This document shows, one piece after another, positions 27,688 through 36,844 of a DNA stretch of 64,000 nt (positions are counted from its first letter, which is position 1; every line of letters starts with the position of its first letter). Origin of the DNA: Chitinophagales bacterium (GTDB lineage: Bacteria > Bacteroidota > Bacteroidia > Chitinophagales > JADIYW01); contig JACJXT010000011.1 in NCBI GenBank assembly GCA_020636535.1, positions 1,798,001 through 1,862,000 on the forward strand, given 5' to 3'. Below the pieces are notes generated by a model that saw nothing but the letters and a program-made list of their open reading frames with translations, did not search any database and was not told the DNA's origin. Position numbers and translations under genes: made by a program.

Positions 27688-30600
27688 TTATAAATTAATT
27701 CTATAAACACCTTGATAACCAATACAATATATAGAATTTTTAATTGATATAAGTTGAGTTATTTGGTCTTGTATATAATTATAAGTATTGAACGAAGTAA
27801 ATGATTTATTGGCTATAATTATAGAAGCATTATCTATATATCCTAAATCGTGTCTTAGATTATAGTTATTGCCGGCGAATATATAGGTTTGTGTATTTTC
27901 ATTGAAAAGTACATCATTAAGTTGAGTAGTTTGCAACTCTTTGTATATATTATTATTTATTTTTGATTGTGTATTGTTAATTGTATAAACAACAGAAGTA
28001 TCTATCATTTTTTCGTCATTAAATATTTTATTTATATTTAAATTAGCGTACTTTAGTGGTGAGTAGGCATTTTTCCTTGTATCTGGAAATTTTGTAGAAA
28101 AGTCTTTAAAGTTATATATTGGAAAATCTGAATTATTTATATTAGTGCAATAAATTAGATTATTTTTATTATTCCTATTAAAATTATTTATGTAGAGTTT
28201 TATCTCTTTTTCTGACTTTAGGTTGAATCTAAAATTCTCTCCAATATTTAGCTTGAATAAATACATAGAGTCGTTGGTATTATCTTTAATATATTTTATG
28301 TTATTCCAAAATCCTAAAGCAGAATCTATTATATAAATAGAATCGAACTGATTATTGGTATTAAGTATTGCGAATATTGGCAAATAAAATCCGGATATTA
28401 CTATATCTTTCTTATTATCATTATTGACATCATAAAAGAATAGTTTTTTAATATTATGATTTAGTTTATATTTTGACAGTAAGTTTTTGCTTAAATCTTG
28501 TTCAATCCATTTTTTATTATATTTTGTGTACAATTGAATATTTTGCTTGTATGCTTTTGTTTCAAATGCTCCTTCTGCTATGAGTAATGTATCTAAGTTA
28601 GTATTTATTTCGAATGTTGTTAATGGGAAATTTATATGTGGCAAAAATGTAGTATCTAGATGTAAAGAGAAGGTATTATTCGTGTATAATATTTCATATG
28701 ACCGCAAATAATTTAAGGAATCGCTATATTGATTATTCTCTAAGGTATTTAGTGATAGTATTATATATTTTTTATTATTTTGGATTGCTAATTTAAAATC
28801 AGAAATAAAATACTTTGGTGATAGATTTAAGCTAAATTCGAGTACTTTATTTAAAGTATCTCCTACATTTATTTTATAAAATGTTATTTTTTCTTTATTG
28901 CAAATAATAAGTTCTTCCGTTTTATCGTTATCAACATCATATTTATTGGCTAATGGTTGACTTATGTTGTCTGTTTGAAATAACATATTATTTCTCATTA
29001 GCTCGTAGTAATTTTGATTAACATAAGGAAATGTATCTAATTTAACAAAGTTTATTTTGGGTTTTACAGGTGTATTTTGAATATTTATATTGTTGCACTT
29101 GTTTAAATCTAATTTTATAATTTGATTAGGTTTTAAATTATAATAGCTATATTCAGTATTATTATAGTATATTTTTAGAGAGTCTATATTAACAATACTT
29201 GTATCTAAACCAAAGTGTAAAAAAGATTGAGAAGAAGACATAAAACCTCTTGATGTTAATAGGTTTGTATATATTTTTTTATCCTTATAAAATAAAAATG
29301 CGTAGCAACCAAATGCTATATTACTTTGATAGTATGGAGTAATTTCTAAATATTTTTTATTAAGTAATATATTTGAGTTGTTTCTATAAAACAGTGGATA
29401 ATCGTCTAATTCGTTGGTTACAATATCAATATCTCCATCTAAATCAAAATCGGCATAAGCTGCACCTGTTGATTTAGAGGGTATTGAGTTAAGCCAAGTA
29501 GTATTACTTTTTTGAAAGTTTAATCCGTTTATATTTTTAAATAAATAGTTGTGCAGCTGAGCATCAGGTACTAATTCGAGTGTTTTTAAATTAGTAATGC
29601 CTTCCCAACCATTTTCTAGTGTGCTAGCTATTGAATCTAACTTATACATATAAATATCTTGATTTAAAACATCTTTTTTCTGTCCATTTGAAATGAAAAT
29701 ATCTTTGTAACCATCAAGATCAAAGTCTGCAATTAGTGGCGACCAGCTCCAGTCTGTGAAAGCAATTTTATCTAATTGTCCTATATCTGAAAATGTACCA
29801 TCTGTATTTTGTAATTGTAGGCAATTGCGAATTTCTTGTTTGTTATAGTTGTTTTTTGTTTGCTCATATATATTAAAATCAAAACCACCAAAATCCATTT
29901 TATATTTTGAGAGTTCTTCTGGATTCATATCTAATGATAAAATATCTGGTAATAAATCGTTATTTACATCATTAATATCTACACCCATTGTAAACAAAGA
30001 AGTATGTATTGTTTTTTCTTTAATTTTATCAGTAAATGTTTTGTTTTTATTATTTATATATAAAAAATCATTTTCTGCAAAATCATTTCCTACATAAATA
30101 TCTTGGAAACCATCTAAATTAATATCTGCACTTGTTACAGAAATTCCAAAGCCATTTTCTTTATGTATATTTACTTTGTTGGAAATATTAATAAAACCTT
30201 TATCTGTATTTTCTAAAAAAATATCATTTCCAAACTCTTTTGGATAGGTTAAGTTAAAATCAAAATTTAAACTATTTCCTGTTTTACTGTTATCAGGATA
30301 TTTTGCAAGGTATAAGTCTAAATCGCCATCATTATCATAGTCTATAAATGTACCTGCAAGAAACCTATCATTTAGGTTTAATTTATATTTTTCTGATTCT
30401 TCTTTGAAGTATTTTCCATTATAATTTATAAACAATAAGTTTCCTCCAGTTAAAGGTGTATTATTTTGTGTTTTTAATACATAGATGTCTAACCATCCAT
30501 CGTTATTTACATCTACCATATATGTACCAGTACACCAAGTAGTAGTATTGATATTGTATTGTTTTGAGACATCTTTAAATTTAAAATTCCCTAGATTTAA

Positions 30601-30876
30601 AAATAATTTAGACGAGTTTTGGTTGCCTGCAAAGAAAATATCTGGTAACATATCGTTATTAATATCTCCAACAGCTACACCTGCACCTGCATTGAAGTAT
30701 AGTAATCCTTTTACAAAAATATTTTCATTTTCTGTTTCAGTTACTTTATTAATAAAATTTACACCAAGTTCATTCCCTTTTATTATATCAAATAGTTTTG
30801 TTTGTGCTTGACCTTTAGAATAAAAAAAAATTATATTAAATAATACTAGTAATGTAAGTTTTTGTATTTTTTCCAT
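27688..30876 (-). CDS. FG-GAP/VCBS repeat protein with ASPIC/UnbV domain (CRTAC1-like)
   Basis: 1062 residues. A signal peptide ends in KGQAQ (about 25). Many FG-GAP/VCBS calcium-binding blades follow, with D-x-(D/N)-x-DG motifs such as AVGDINNDMLPDIFFAGN, VDVNNDGWLDIYV, IDYDNDGDLDLYLAKY, ADFDLDGYKDIFISNG and ADFDLDGDIDIVTNE. This predicts a beta-propeller. At about 545-600 there is an ASPIC/UnbV-like segment (SRGFMSSSQSFLHFGLDTS). The C-terminal half is more divergent and carries another DVNNDNKKDIVI blade. There is no T9SS sorting domain. It overlaps the haloperoxidase gene by 31 bases. FG-GAP/ASPIC proteins next to vanadium haloperoxidases are a recurring Bacteroidota arrangement. Its precise function is unknown. 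Confidence 0.88.
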   Translation of the reverse strand: MEKIQKLTLLVLFNIIFFYSKGQAQTKLFDIIKGNELGVNFINKVTETENENIFVKGLLYFNAGAGVAVGDINNDMLPDIFFAGNQNSSKLFLNLGNFKFKDVSKQYNINTTTWCTGTYMVDVNNDGWLDIYVLKTQNNTPLTGGNLLFINYNGKYFKEESEKYKLNLNDRFLAGTFIDYDNDGDLDLYLAKYPDNSKTGNSLNFDFNLTYPKEFGNDIFLENTDKGFINISNKVNIHKENGFGISVTSADINLDGFQDIYVGNDFAENDFLYINNKNKTFTDKIKEKTIHTSLFTMGVDINDVNNDLLPDILSLDMNPEELSKYKMDFGGFDFNIYEQTKNNYNKQEIRNCLQLQNTDGTFSDIGQLDKIAFTDWSWSPLIADFDLDGYKDIFISNGQKKDVLNQDIYMYKLDSIASTLENGWEGITNLKTLELVPDAQLHNYLFKNINGLNFQKSNTTWLNSIPSKSTGAAYADFDLDGDIDIVTNELDDYPLFYRNNSNILLNKKYLEITPYYQSNIAFGCYAFLFYKDKKIYTNLLTSRGFMSSSQSFLHFGLDTSIVNIDSLKIYYNNTEYSYYNLKPNQIIKLDLNKCNNINIQNTPVKPKINFVKLDTFPYVNQNYYELMRNNMLFQTDNISQPLANKYDVDNDKTEELIICNKEKITFYKINVGDTLNKVLEFSLNLSPKYFISDFKLAIQNNKKYIILSLNTLENNQYSDSLNYLRSYEILYTNNTFSLHLDTTFLPHINFPLTTFEINTNLDTLLIAEGAFETKAYKQNIQLYTKYNKKWIEQDLSKNLLSKYKLNHNIKKLFFYDVNNDNKKDIVISGFYLPIFAILNTNNQFDSIYIIDSALGFWNNIKYIKDNTNDSMYLFKLNIGENFRFNLKSEKEIKLYINNFNRNNKNNLIYCTNINNSDFPIYNFKDFSTKFPDTRKNAYSPLKYANLNINKIFNDEKMIDTSVVYTINNTQSKINNNIYKELQTTQLNDVLFNENTQTYIFAGNNYNLRHDLGYIDNASIIIANKSFTSFNTYNYIQDQITQLISIKNSIYCIGYQGVYRINL

Positions 30877-32183
30877 ATAAATGTTCCTATTTTATTTCCT
30901 TGGACTCTGCCATCGTCAATTGCTTTTCGATAATGGATACCACCATATATTCTACTCTCTCCTGCTTGATATGCTGCTTCATTAAATGAATTAAAATATT
31001 GAACTGGCAGATTAAATCTAACCTGAGAATCATCTACAATATGCACATTTTCTCCTATATATTTAGTTAAAATAAATGAAATTGCTGTAGAAATTGTACT
31101 GTGACCGCTTGGATATTCTGGAAAATTTGGTGTTTGCAAGATGCAGCTCCAATTATTATCTATATATCTATTTATATATGTTATTGGTCTTATTGAATTA
31201 TAATAATATTTATCTTTCCAACAAACTATAAAAGCATCTGCCATTGTTAACGAAACCAACATATACAATTCTGCAGTCTGTTCGTTAGTTAAATTAAAAT
31301 TAGCAATATTACTATTAATAATTTCTATCCAATGAGAACCTGGTGTCATTCTGTATTTAAATTTCATTGCATGCCCATAAAGTTCAACTTGTACAGGATT
31401 ACAATCCCAAAAAAGAGCAATATTTTTTATTGAATCATTTTGATTTAGTATGTTATACATTTGAAGATTTTCTTTATAGAATGAACTATTTTTGTCTGTA
31501 GAAAAATCTGAATCATAATCATATACTAAAGAATAATCATTAACATTATTGATGAAGAAAGGTCTTAGTGTACTCCAATAAGGTTCTATAGCTGATTTAA
31601 AGTAAGGAGGTGTTAACTGATAGCTTTTAGCTGAGTCAATCACTTTATATATAGGATATTCTAATCTTTTTTTAAAATTATCATTTGCAATATAGGCAAC
31701 ATACTCATTATAGTACAAATTAAATATCTTATTTAATTCTATAAGACGAGTAGCACTTATTTTTTTGCTTATTTCTGTTTTAAGTTTCTCTATTTCATTA
31801 TCCCAAAAATTTACAGAATATGTAATTCGCTTAGCTGTCTCCAAAAATGCTAAACGAGCAATATAATTTTTATCTATGCTATTAAGATTTTGGGTATAAT
31901 TTTGTATGCTCCAATTATCGATTAAATCTTTCAATATATTATTATTATTAGCATCTAAAAAATAAAAATAAATTAAATTACAATAGGCATAAATCCTAGA
32001 AACATTAGGTGGTGCAAATTGATCTTTTACTAATATTTGAGTTAACTTTCTATTTAAACTAACTTGTTCTAAATCTACACTCTGAATAATTTTATTTCTT
32101 TGAGTACTTCTATTACAAGATATTAATAAAAAAGATATGCATAGTATTAATACAATTGTAATAAAATAATTATTCTTTTTCAT
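30846..32183 (-). CDS. Lipoprotein vanadium-dependent haloperoxidase (PAP2 superfamily)
   Basis: 445 residues. The N-terminus is a lipoprotein signal with lipobox LLISC (Cys about residue 23), so it should be anchored on the periplasmic or outer face. The complete vanadate-pocket signature is present in order: KYYYNSIRP (K-x6-RP, Lys about 323), PSGHS (about 358-362) and SRIYGGIH (SR-x5-H, about 408-416). Vanadium haloperoxidases use H2O2 to oxidise halides; related PAP2 phosphatases share the pocket, so phosphatase activity is an alternative. The adjacent FAD oxidoreductase in the same operon could provide H2O2 if it is an oxidase (inference). Overlaps: 14 bases with the upstream lipoprotein gene and 31 with the downstream FG-GAP gene, indicating tight cotranscription. 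Confidence 0.9.
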   Translation of the reverse strand: MKKNNYFITIVLILCISFLLISCNRSTQRNKIIQSVDLEQVSLNRKLTQILVKDQFAPPNVSRIYAYCNLIYFYFLDANNNNILKDLIDNWSIQNYTQNLNSIDKNYIARLAFLETAKRITYSVNFWDNEIEKLKTEISKKISATRLIELNKIFNLYYNEYVAYIANDNFKKRLEYPIYKVIDSAKSYQLTPPYFKSAIEPYWSTLRPFFINNVNDYSLVYDYDSDFSTDKNSSFYKENLQMYNILNQNDSIKNIALFWDCNPVQVELYGHAMKFKYRMTPGSHWIEIINSNIANFNLTNEQTAELYMLVSLTMADAFIVCWKDKYYYNSIRPITYINRYIDNNWSCILQTPNFPEYPSGHSTISTAISFILTKYIGENVHIVDDSQVRFNLPVQYFNSFNEAAYQAGESRIYGGIHYRKAIDDGRVQGNKIGTFIWKKYKNLHY

Positions 32184-32661
32184 AATAATATTGTGCTAAT
32201 AGTTTATAATTATCTTTTTTAATTGGAGTAAATATTAATACGATATTGTAATTTGTTAGTTTTGCATTTTTCATTAATGTTCCATATACAAAACTCACTT
32301 TCATATTATTGCATCTTTCTGTATTTTGTACATTATTTATGTATAGAGAATCAAAATTAGCATCTTTAATAAAGCTATATATTCCATTACGACAACTATC
32401 TATAAAATAAATATTATTCTTGGCAATTGGACATTCTGTTAGAGATACAGAATCAGTGCCATAAGTTTTCACAATATGTTGTGCTTCTTTTTGATTTAAT
32501 AGTAACAAATTTTCATTTACACCTAATGACTTTTCGTTTATTGCTTTATTATATAAACTAACTTGACTTTGTATTGTATTTCTATTCTGAACAGAACATG
32601 ATATTATAAAGAAAGGAAATAAAAACAGTAGTATTCTAGAAAATATCTGATCCAAAAACAT
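32170..32661 (-). CDS. Small lipoprotein of unknown function
   Basis: About 163 residues from the Met at 32661, chosen because MFLDQIFSRILLFLFPFFII followed by SCSVQN forms a good lipoprotein signal with Cys near residue 22. The longer frame from 32703 would bury it. The mature part contains KEAQHIVKTYGTDSVSLTE and two further Cys (TECPIAK and DSCRNG). The end is a beta-rich VLIFTPIKK / YKLLAQYYYE. I do not recognise a family. Its position between the FAD oxidoreductase (26-base overlap) and the haloperoxidase (14-base overlap) suggests an accessory subunit or maturation factor of that pair, which is inference only. Confidence 0.75.
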   Translation of the reverse strand: MFLDQIFSRILLFLFPFFIISCSVQNRNTIQSQVSLYNKAINEKSLGVNENLLLLNQKEAQHIVKTYGTDSVSLTECPIAKNNIYFIDSCRNGIYSFIKDANFDSLYINNVQNTERCNNMKVSFVYGTLMKNAKLTNYNIVLIFTPIKKDNYKLLAQYYYEKE

Positions 32662-33763
32662 TATTTGGGTCAAAAACACCTTTAATCTCTTTGTAGTTTT
32701 CATAAATCTTGCTATTTAAAAATTTAAGAATGTTTTCTTTATTTTTTCTAAAGGTAGCAACTTGAAAATAAAGTTGCAAATTGTTATCAAGTTTAATTTG
32801 AATTATTTTTGATTTCAAGTTTTCTACTTTCTCCTGTATATTCTCTTCATTTTTATTTATTAAGCATTTAAATCCTAATATAATAAATGGTCTATTTTCA
32901 TAAATCAATGGTGGATTAAAGCTTTGAAATTTCACATAATTGCCTCCTGTATTTAACTTTATAATAGAATTTTGAAAACCACATTCAATTAATATACTAT
33001 CTTTAATTTCATTGAAATAAGCATTTATAGAATCTATTCTTTCAACATCAAACATAAAAGGGAACCAATAGTAATAATATTTTTCTAATATTTTATTCTC
33101 TAATTTTGAAGATTTAAAAGAAATTTCATTACTTATTTTTTCTATTTTCACTTCAGCACCTACTATAATTCCAAATTCTCCCATTGACCCAAATATCCAT
33201 TTGAAAGTAGAGTCTGTATTTGATATATTTATATTCTTACAATTACCATCAATAAGGTTTATACTTCTAATAGTCTCCCAAAAACCTACATCTCCATTTG
33301 CACCAATTCCACTAGCAGATATAAATCCTCCTAAAGTTGGCCCATTACCTCCTTCATTAACAACAATCATCTTGTATCCTAAATTATATAAATACTCTTG
33401 AGCCTCATGAAGTATAACTCCAGATTGAATAAAGGCAGTAGAATCATTAATAATTGCAATTTTATTTAAACTATCTGTCCTAAATAAAATTTCTTTCTTA
33501 CTTGGAAATGTAGAGTTATTTGATGAATGCCCATTCCCTCTTATTTTAATTTTCAAATTATTAGCACTAGCATACCGAACAAGTTCTATTATTTCATCTA
33601 CTTGATTACTATATACCTCATAATATTCCTTATCAGAATAATAAAAATATGATTTATCAGAAATTGGTTCAGTTTTTAGATTTTTAGTTAAATCTAAAAA
33701 CTGAGCATTCATACTTAGAGTATAAAAAAATATAAAAAAGAAAATTGTTTTAAAGAAAAACAC
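32636..33763 (-). CDS. Exported FAD-binding oxidoreductase (PCMH / sugar-lactone oxidase type)
   Basis: 375 residues with a signal peptide (about 1-20, ends MNAQ). The FAD-binding PCMH domain shows KIKIRGNGHSSNNS (about 72-84); the His of GNGHS is where the flavin is covalently attached in many relatives. It continues with AFIQSGVILHEAQEYLYNLG, GPTLGGFISASGIGANGD and FKWIFGSMGEFGIIVGAEVK. The C-terminus has the family-typical FDPNNVFG. It resembles L-gulonolactone/arabinonolactone oxidases but is shorter, and I do not see their HWGK-type C-terminal motif. Whether it is an oxidase (making H2O2) or a dehydrogenase cannot be decided by eye. It is the first gene of the haloperoxidase operon. Confidence 0.85.
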   Translation of the reverse strand: MFFFKTIFFFIFFYTLSMNAQFLDLTKNLKTEPISDKSYFYYSDKEYYEVYSNQVDEIIELVRYASANNLKIKIRGNGHSSNNSTFPSKKEILFRTDSLNKIAIINDSTAFIQSGVILHEAQEYLYNLGYKMIVVNEGGNGPTLGGFISASGIGANGDVGFWETIRSINLIDGNCKNINISNTDSTFKWIFGSMGEFGIIVGAEVKIEKISNEISFKSSKLENKILEKYYYYWFPFMFDVERIDSINAYFNEIKDSILIECGFQNSIIKLNTGGNYVKFQSFNPPLIYENRPFIILGFKCLINKNEENIQEKVENLKSKIIQIKLDNNLQLYFQVATFRKNKENILKFLNSKIYENYKEIKGVFDPNNVFGSDIF

Positions 33764-33784
33764 AATAAATTCTAAATTTATTTT

Positions 33785-35143
33785 TTAATAAAACGGTTCT
33801 GGTTCTGTTTTTTTACTTTTCTTTTCTTTTGGTGTTTTTTCTTTTTTTACTTTCTCTTCTTTAGTTTTTGCTGCTTTGCTTGTTTTTTCTTTTGGTGCTT
33901 TTTTAGTACTGCTTACTGTAGTATTACTTCTTTTAGCTTCTAATTTTTGAGAACGCAAATCGAAGTCGAAACGGAAACCAGCATTAAAATATAGTGTTGA
34001 CGCATTAAATCTTTGTCCTGGTTCTTCCATAGGTTTGTCTAAATCTACTGTTGGAATATTTGGATCTAATGGAATTAATTGTTTAGCACCATATCTTGCC
34101 GTGTTAGATTCTTCTGTTATTTCATCTACATATTTATGGTGAGTTAAAAAAACAGGTGCTTCATCTACACTATTTATATTTAAACTTAAACCATTGGTTA
34201 GTAGTTCTAAGACTTGAAAAATTGGTTCTGAAATAGAACTTGGTAAATCTATACCACCAATTCTTAAATCTGTTTTTAAACTAAATTCATCAAAAACAGT
34301 TTCTTTAAGCTTTATAGTATAAGCTTGTACTCTTGCTTCTGTAAAGAAAGTTACTTTTGGTGATACTTTAATATCAAAACCTATAGATGTACTTACACCA
34401 ATAGTTGGTTTGTAAGATGTAGTAGCTGTTGCTTGTAGTGTTTGGTGTAAAATTGGTAATGGTAAAATTGGATAACCTGCAAGTGTTTCTATAATTCTTC
34501 CTGCTTTATCATCTATAAATGCTCTAGAAGTTGTTTTACCAAAAATAGGCATTACTAAACCTGCTTTACCTGTAATACCGAATCGTTTGCCATTATCCCA
34601 ACGCATAATTAAATGTGGTGATATATATATGCCAAAAGTTCCTGTTTTTTGTGTTGCATAGTATTCTGCTGTACCAAGAATTGGTGTTAAGTCTAATTCT
34701 AATAAACCTAATAAGTTAATTCCAACATTAGATTTTGTATTAATTCTAGCATTTAATTTTTCTGGATGCCAAGCTAAGGTATTTAACACATCTATACCAA
34801 TATATTTATTAAACATATGACCCCAACCCATATTTAATGCAAAACCACCACCATTGGTTCCAAAAATTGGTTTAACGCTTAGGTCGCCATTTTGTTGATA
34901 CCAATCGCCTTGACCAATTTCTTTTAAAGGTGATCTTTTATTGGTTGCCAAAAAAGGCATACCATAGCCAGCACCAACAGTAATGTACCAATCTTTACCT
35001 AATGGTCTGAGTACATTATCTCTAATTCTTAACTTTAATGATGTCTTTTCTGAAGACGATGCATTGTCTGATGTCATTTCTTCTTGAGCGAATGATTGAA
35101 CTCCTAGAAGTACTACAAATAGTAAAACGAATAATTGCTTCAT
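33785..35143 (-). CDS. Outer-membrane beta-barrel protein with Lys-rich tail
   Basis: 452 residues. Signal peptide MKQLFVLLFVVLLGVQSFAQ, then alternating aromatic/hydrophobic strands typical of a barrel: WYITVGAGYGMPF, GGFALNMGWGHMF, GTFGIYISPHLIMRW, IGVSTSIGFDIKV and, last, STLYFNAGFRFDFDLRSQ. After the predicted last strand comes an unusual tail of about 50 residues that is almost entirely Lys, Thr, Ser, Glu and Pro (blocks like KAPKEKTSKAAKTKEEK), ending EPFY. Function unknown. The gene is 21 bases upstream of the FAD oxidoreductase start and may be cotranscribed with that operon. A 290-base upstream gap separates it from the broken gene and holds only AT-rich sequence. Confidence 0.75.
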   Translation of the reverse strand: MKQLFVLLFVVLLGVQSFAQEEMTSDNASSSEKTSLKLRIRDNVLRPLGKDWYITVGAGYGMPFLATNKRSPLKEIGQGDWYQQNGDLSVKPIFGTNGGGFALNMGWGHMFNKYIGIDVLNTLAWHPEKLNARINTKSNVGINLLGLLELDLTPILGTAEYYATQKTGTFGIYISPHLIMRWDNGKRFGITGKAGLVMPIFGKTTSRAFIDDKAGRIIETLAGYPILPLPILHQTLQATATTSYKPTIGVSTSIGFDIKVSPKVTFFTEARVQAYTIKLKETVFDEFSLKTDLRIGGIDLPSSISEPIFQVLELLTNGLSLNINSVDEAPVFLTHHKYVDEITEESNTARYGAKQLIPLDPNIPTVDLDKPMEEPGQRFNASTLYFNAGFRFDFDLRSQKLEAKRSNTTVSSTKKAPKEKTSKAAKTKEEKVKKEKTPKEKKSKKTEPEPFY

Positions 35144-35995
35144 ATGTGTTTTTATTATTATTTAACTTAATTTCACACAAAGTAAATAAAAAAAACAGAT
35201 TAATGAAACAATAAACCAATAAAAAATTTACATTTTTTAGAGTTTAATTAAAGAAAAGTTATCTTATGTAAAGATAAGTATAACTCAGGTTATAAAAAAT
35301 TAGACTAATCCGTTGTGCATTTGAGCGTTATTCTAGAAAATTTTGGAATATAACGAAGGAACTGGTTTGCCTGCCGCAAGCAGTTCAGGAATGTGTTGGA
35401 AAAATAATCAATTTGAAAATGATGATTTTTCCTTTATTTTGCTCCTAGCTTATCTATAATTGGATACATAAACAAAAAGCCAGTACCTGTTGCATACAAT
35501 ACTACCGAAGTATAAACTCCTGTATAAGTATGGTCTGTACAAGGAGGATAAGCCATAAATTTAATATTGCCAATACGCAAACGCCCACAACGAATATCAT
35601 CGTCGTTCCAAAGATTTTCGATACCACAAGTATTGGGTGTACAATTGCTACCACAACCATCTTCTTCCCAACTTTGCATTTCCACATTTAAAGTTGTTGC
35701 ATTACCCGTTAGCGTTGGCCCATTTATAGTACCAGGATTCCAACTATTACATCCCACACCATCTGTTCCGTAAGTATAATTTGTAGAACCACAATATAAT
35801 CCTGGATTATTTATATACTGAGAAAAATTGGCGTCATTATATCCTACCCAAACTTTATATCGAGGATCTGGATAATTACCAATAATACAATTCCACGCAG
35901 CTCCATCATCACAACATTGCCAGTTATGGCGAAAACCATTTATTTTTGTTGTTATACTTACATTTTGAGCAAATGTAGCTAATGAAAATAAACCA

Positions 35996-36544
35996 CTATG
36001 GACTAAAAGTCCATAGTTTTGTTACGGACTGAAAGTCCTATTTCGGACAGTACTTCTCTATTCAATTATAAAATTATCATTTGAGTTCGTATTTGGATTC
36101 CTATGATGTTCTAAGTATTCATTTACCATTTCATCTGTTATATTACCTGTACTCCAGCAACCATAACCTATTGCCCAAAAATGACGCCCCCAATATCTCT
36201 TCTTTAACTCTGGAAACTCTATCTGTAATTTTCGTGAACTGCGTCCTTTCAATAATTTTACCATGCTACTTATTGATTGTGATGGACGATATTCTATATG
36301 CATATGAATATGATCTTTGGATACCACTCCTTTCAATATTAAAATATCTTCTGCTTCACATATTTGTATCAAAAGACTTCTACACCTTACTTTTATATCT
36401 CCTTCCAATACTGCATATCTATATTTTGTAGCCCATACAATATGTACTGTAAGCCGTGATACGCTATGACCATTGACTCTTTGGTATTCCATACTACAAA
36501 AGTAAACATTTTTAGAAGCTAAAGCGAAATGCACTAAAGTGCAT
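35996..36544 (-). mobile_element. IS200/IS605-type insertion sequence
   Basis: A single HUH transposase gene is flanked by subterminal hairpins. At one end CTATGGACT (35996-36004), loop AAA, AGTCCATAG (36008-36016), followed by GGACT/AGTCC (36026-36038). At the other end ATGCACT (36529-36535), loop AA, AGTGCAT (36538-36544). No terminal inverted repeat or target duplication is seen, as expected for IS200-type single-strand transposition. Exact ends lie a few to about 20 bases outside the hairpins. It interrupts the secreted-protein gene within the signal peptide. Confidence 0.85.
36058..36492 (-). CDS. tnpA: IS200-family HUH transposase
   Basis: About 144 residues from the Met at 36492 (MEYQRVNGHSVSRLTVHIVW), a typical TnpA start. 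The longer frame from 36534 begins inside the end hairpin and is rejected. The HUH motif is in SKDHIHMHIEYRP (about 68-72). The catalytic Tyr is in DEMVNEYLEHHRN near the C-terminus (about 128). Family blocks KLLKGRSSRKLQIEFPELKK and RYWGRHFWAIGYG are intact. The protein looks full length, so the element may still be active. No accessory TnpB is present. Confidence 0.92.
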   Translation of the reverse strand: MEYQRVNGHSVSRLTVHIVWATKYRYAVLEGDIKVRCRSLLIQICEAEDILILKGVVSKDHIHMHIEYRPSQSISSMVKLLKGRSSRKLQIEFPELKKRYWGRHFWAIGYGCWSTGNITDEMVNEYLEHHRNPNTNSNDNFIIE

Positions 36545-36792
36545 AGTTTTAACTATTTTTGAGACCAATAAAGTAAAAGCTAAAAAAGTGTATAATTGTT
36601 TCATAGACTAAAAGTTATCTTAAGATAAAGATAGAAAAAATTTAAAACGGTTGCAAGTATTTTTTAATAAAAATTAACAACCAGCAAAAATCGTTTTCTA
36701 CAAATTAGGTTGAATACCAATAAAAGCCATTAAAAACAGTATTAATTTCAGTTAATACAGATTTGTTATGTTCAGTTAAATATTAAGCAGAA

Positions 36793-36816
36793 CAGCCAGC
36801 ATTAAAATGCTGGCTG
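36793..36816 (-). terminator. Hairpin after ahcY
   Basis: CAGCCAGCAT (36793-36802) pairs perfectly with ATGCTGGCTG (36807-36816) around a TAAA loop, 29 bases downstream of the ahcY stop. The T-tract that follows on the minus strand is weak, so it may end transcription with help or protect the mRNA 3' end. Confidence 0.55.
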
Positions 36817-36844
36817 CTAGTTTTGAATATCTTTTTATACTATT

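Larger units (their letters stand above)
35434..36604 (-). pseudogene. Secreted-protein gene split by an IS200-type element
   Basis: The 5' end is at 36604: ATG, then codons for MKQLYTFLAFTLLV. The signal peptide then breaks off. On the other side of the IS, at about 35990, the same strand continues in frame with LFSLATFAQNVSITTKING, the missing second half of a signal peptide and the start of a mature protein. The remaining about 185 residues are Cys/Trp-rich (FRHNWQCCDDGAAWNC, VEMQSWEEDGCGSNCTPNTC, LWNDDDIRCGRLRIGNIKF) and end KLGAK at 35434. It resembles in style the Cys-rich N-terminus of the giant protein at 22.1-27.6 kb. With about 550 bases inserted inside the signal peptide it should be inactive, unless translation restarts at an internal ATG. 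Confidence 0.8.

Noticed and set aside
36081..36431. 116-residue plus-strand frame opposite the transposase
   Set aside because: Antisense shadow of tnpA, which has all HUH transposase motifs.
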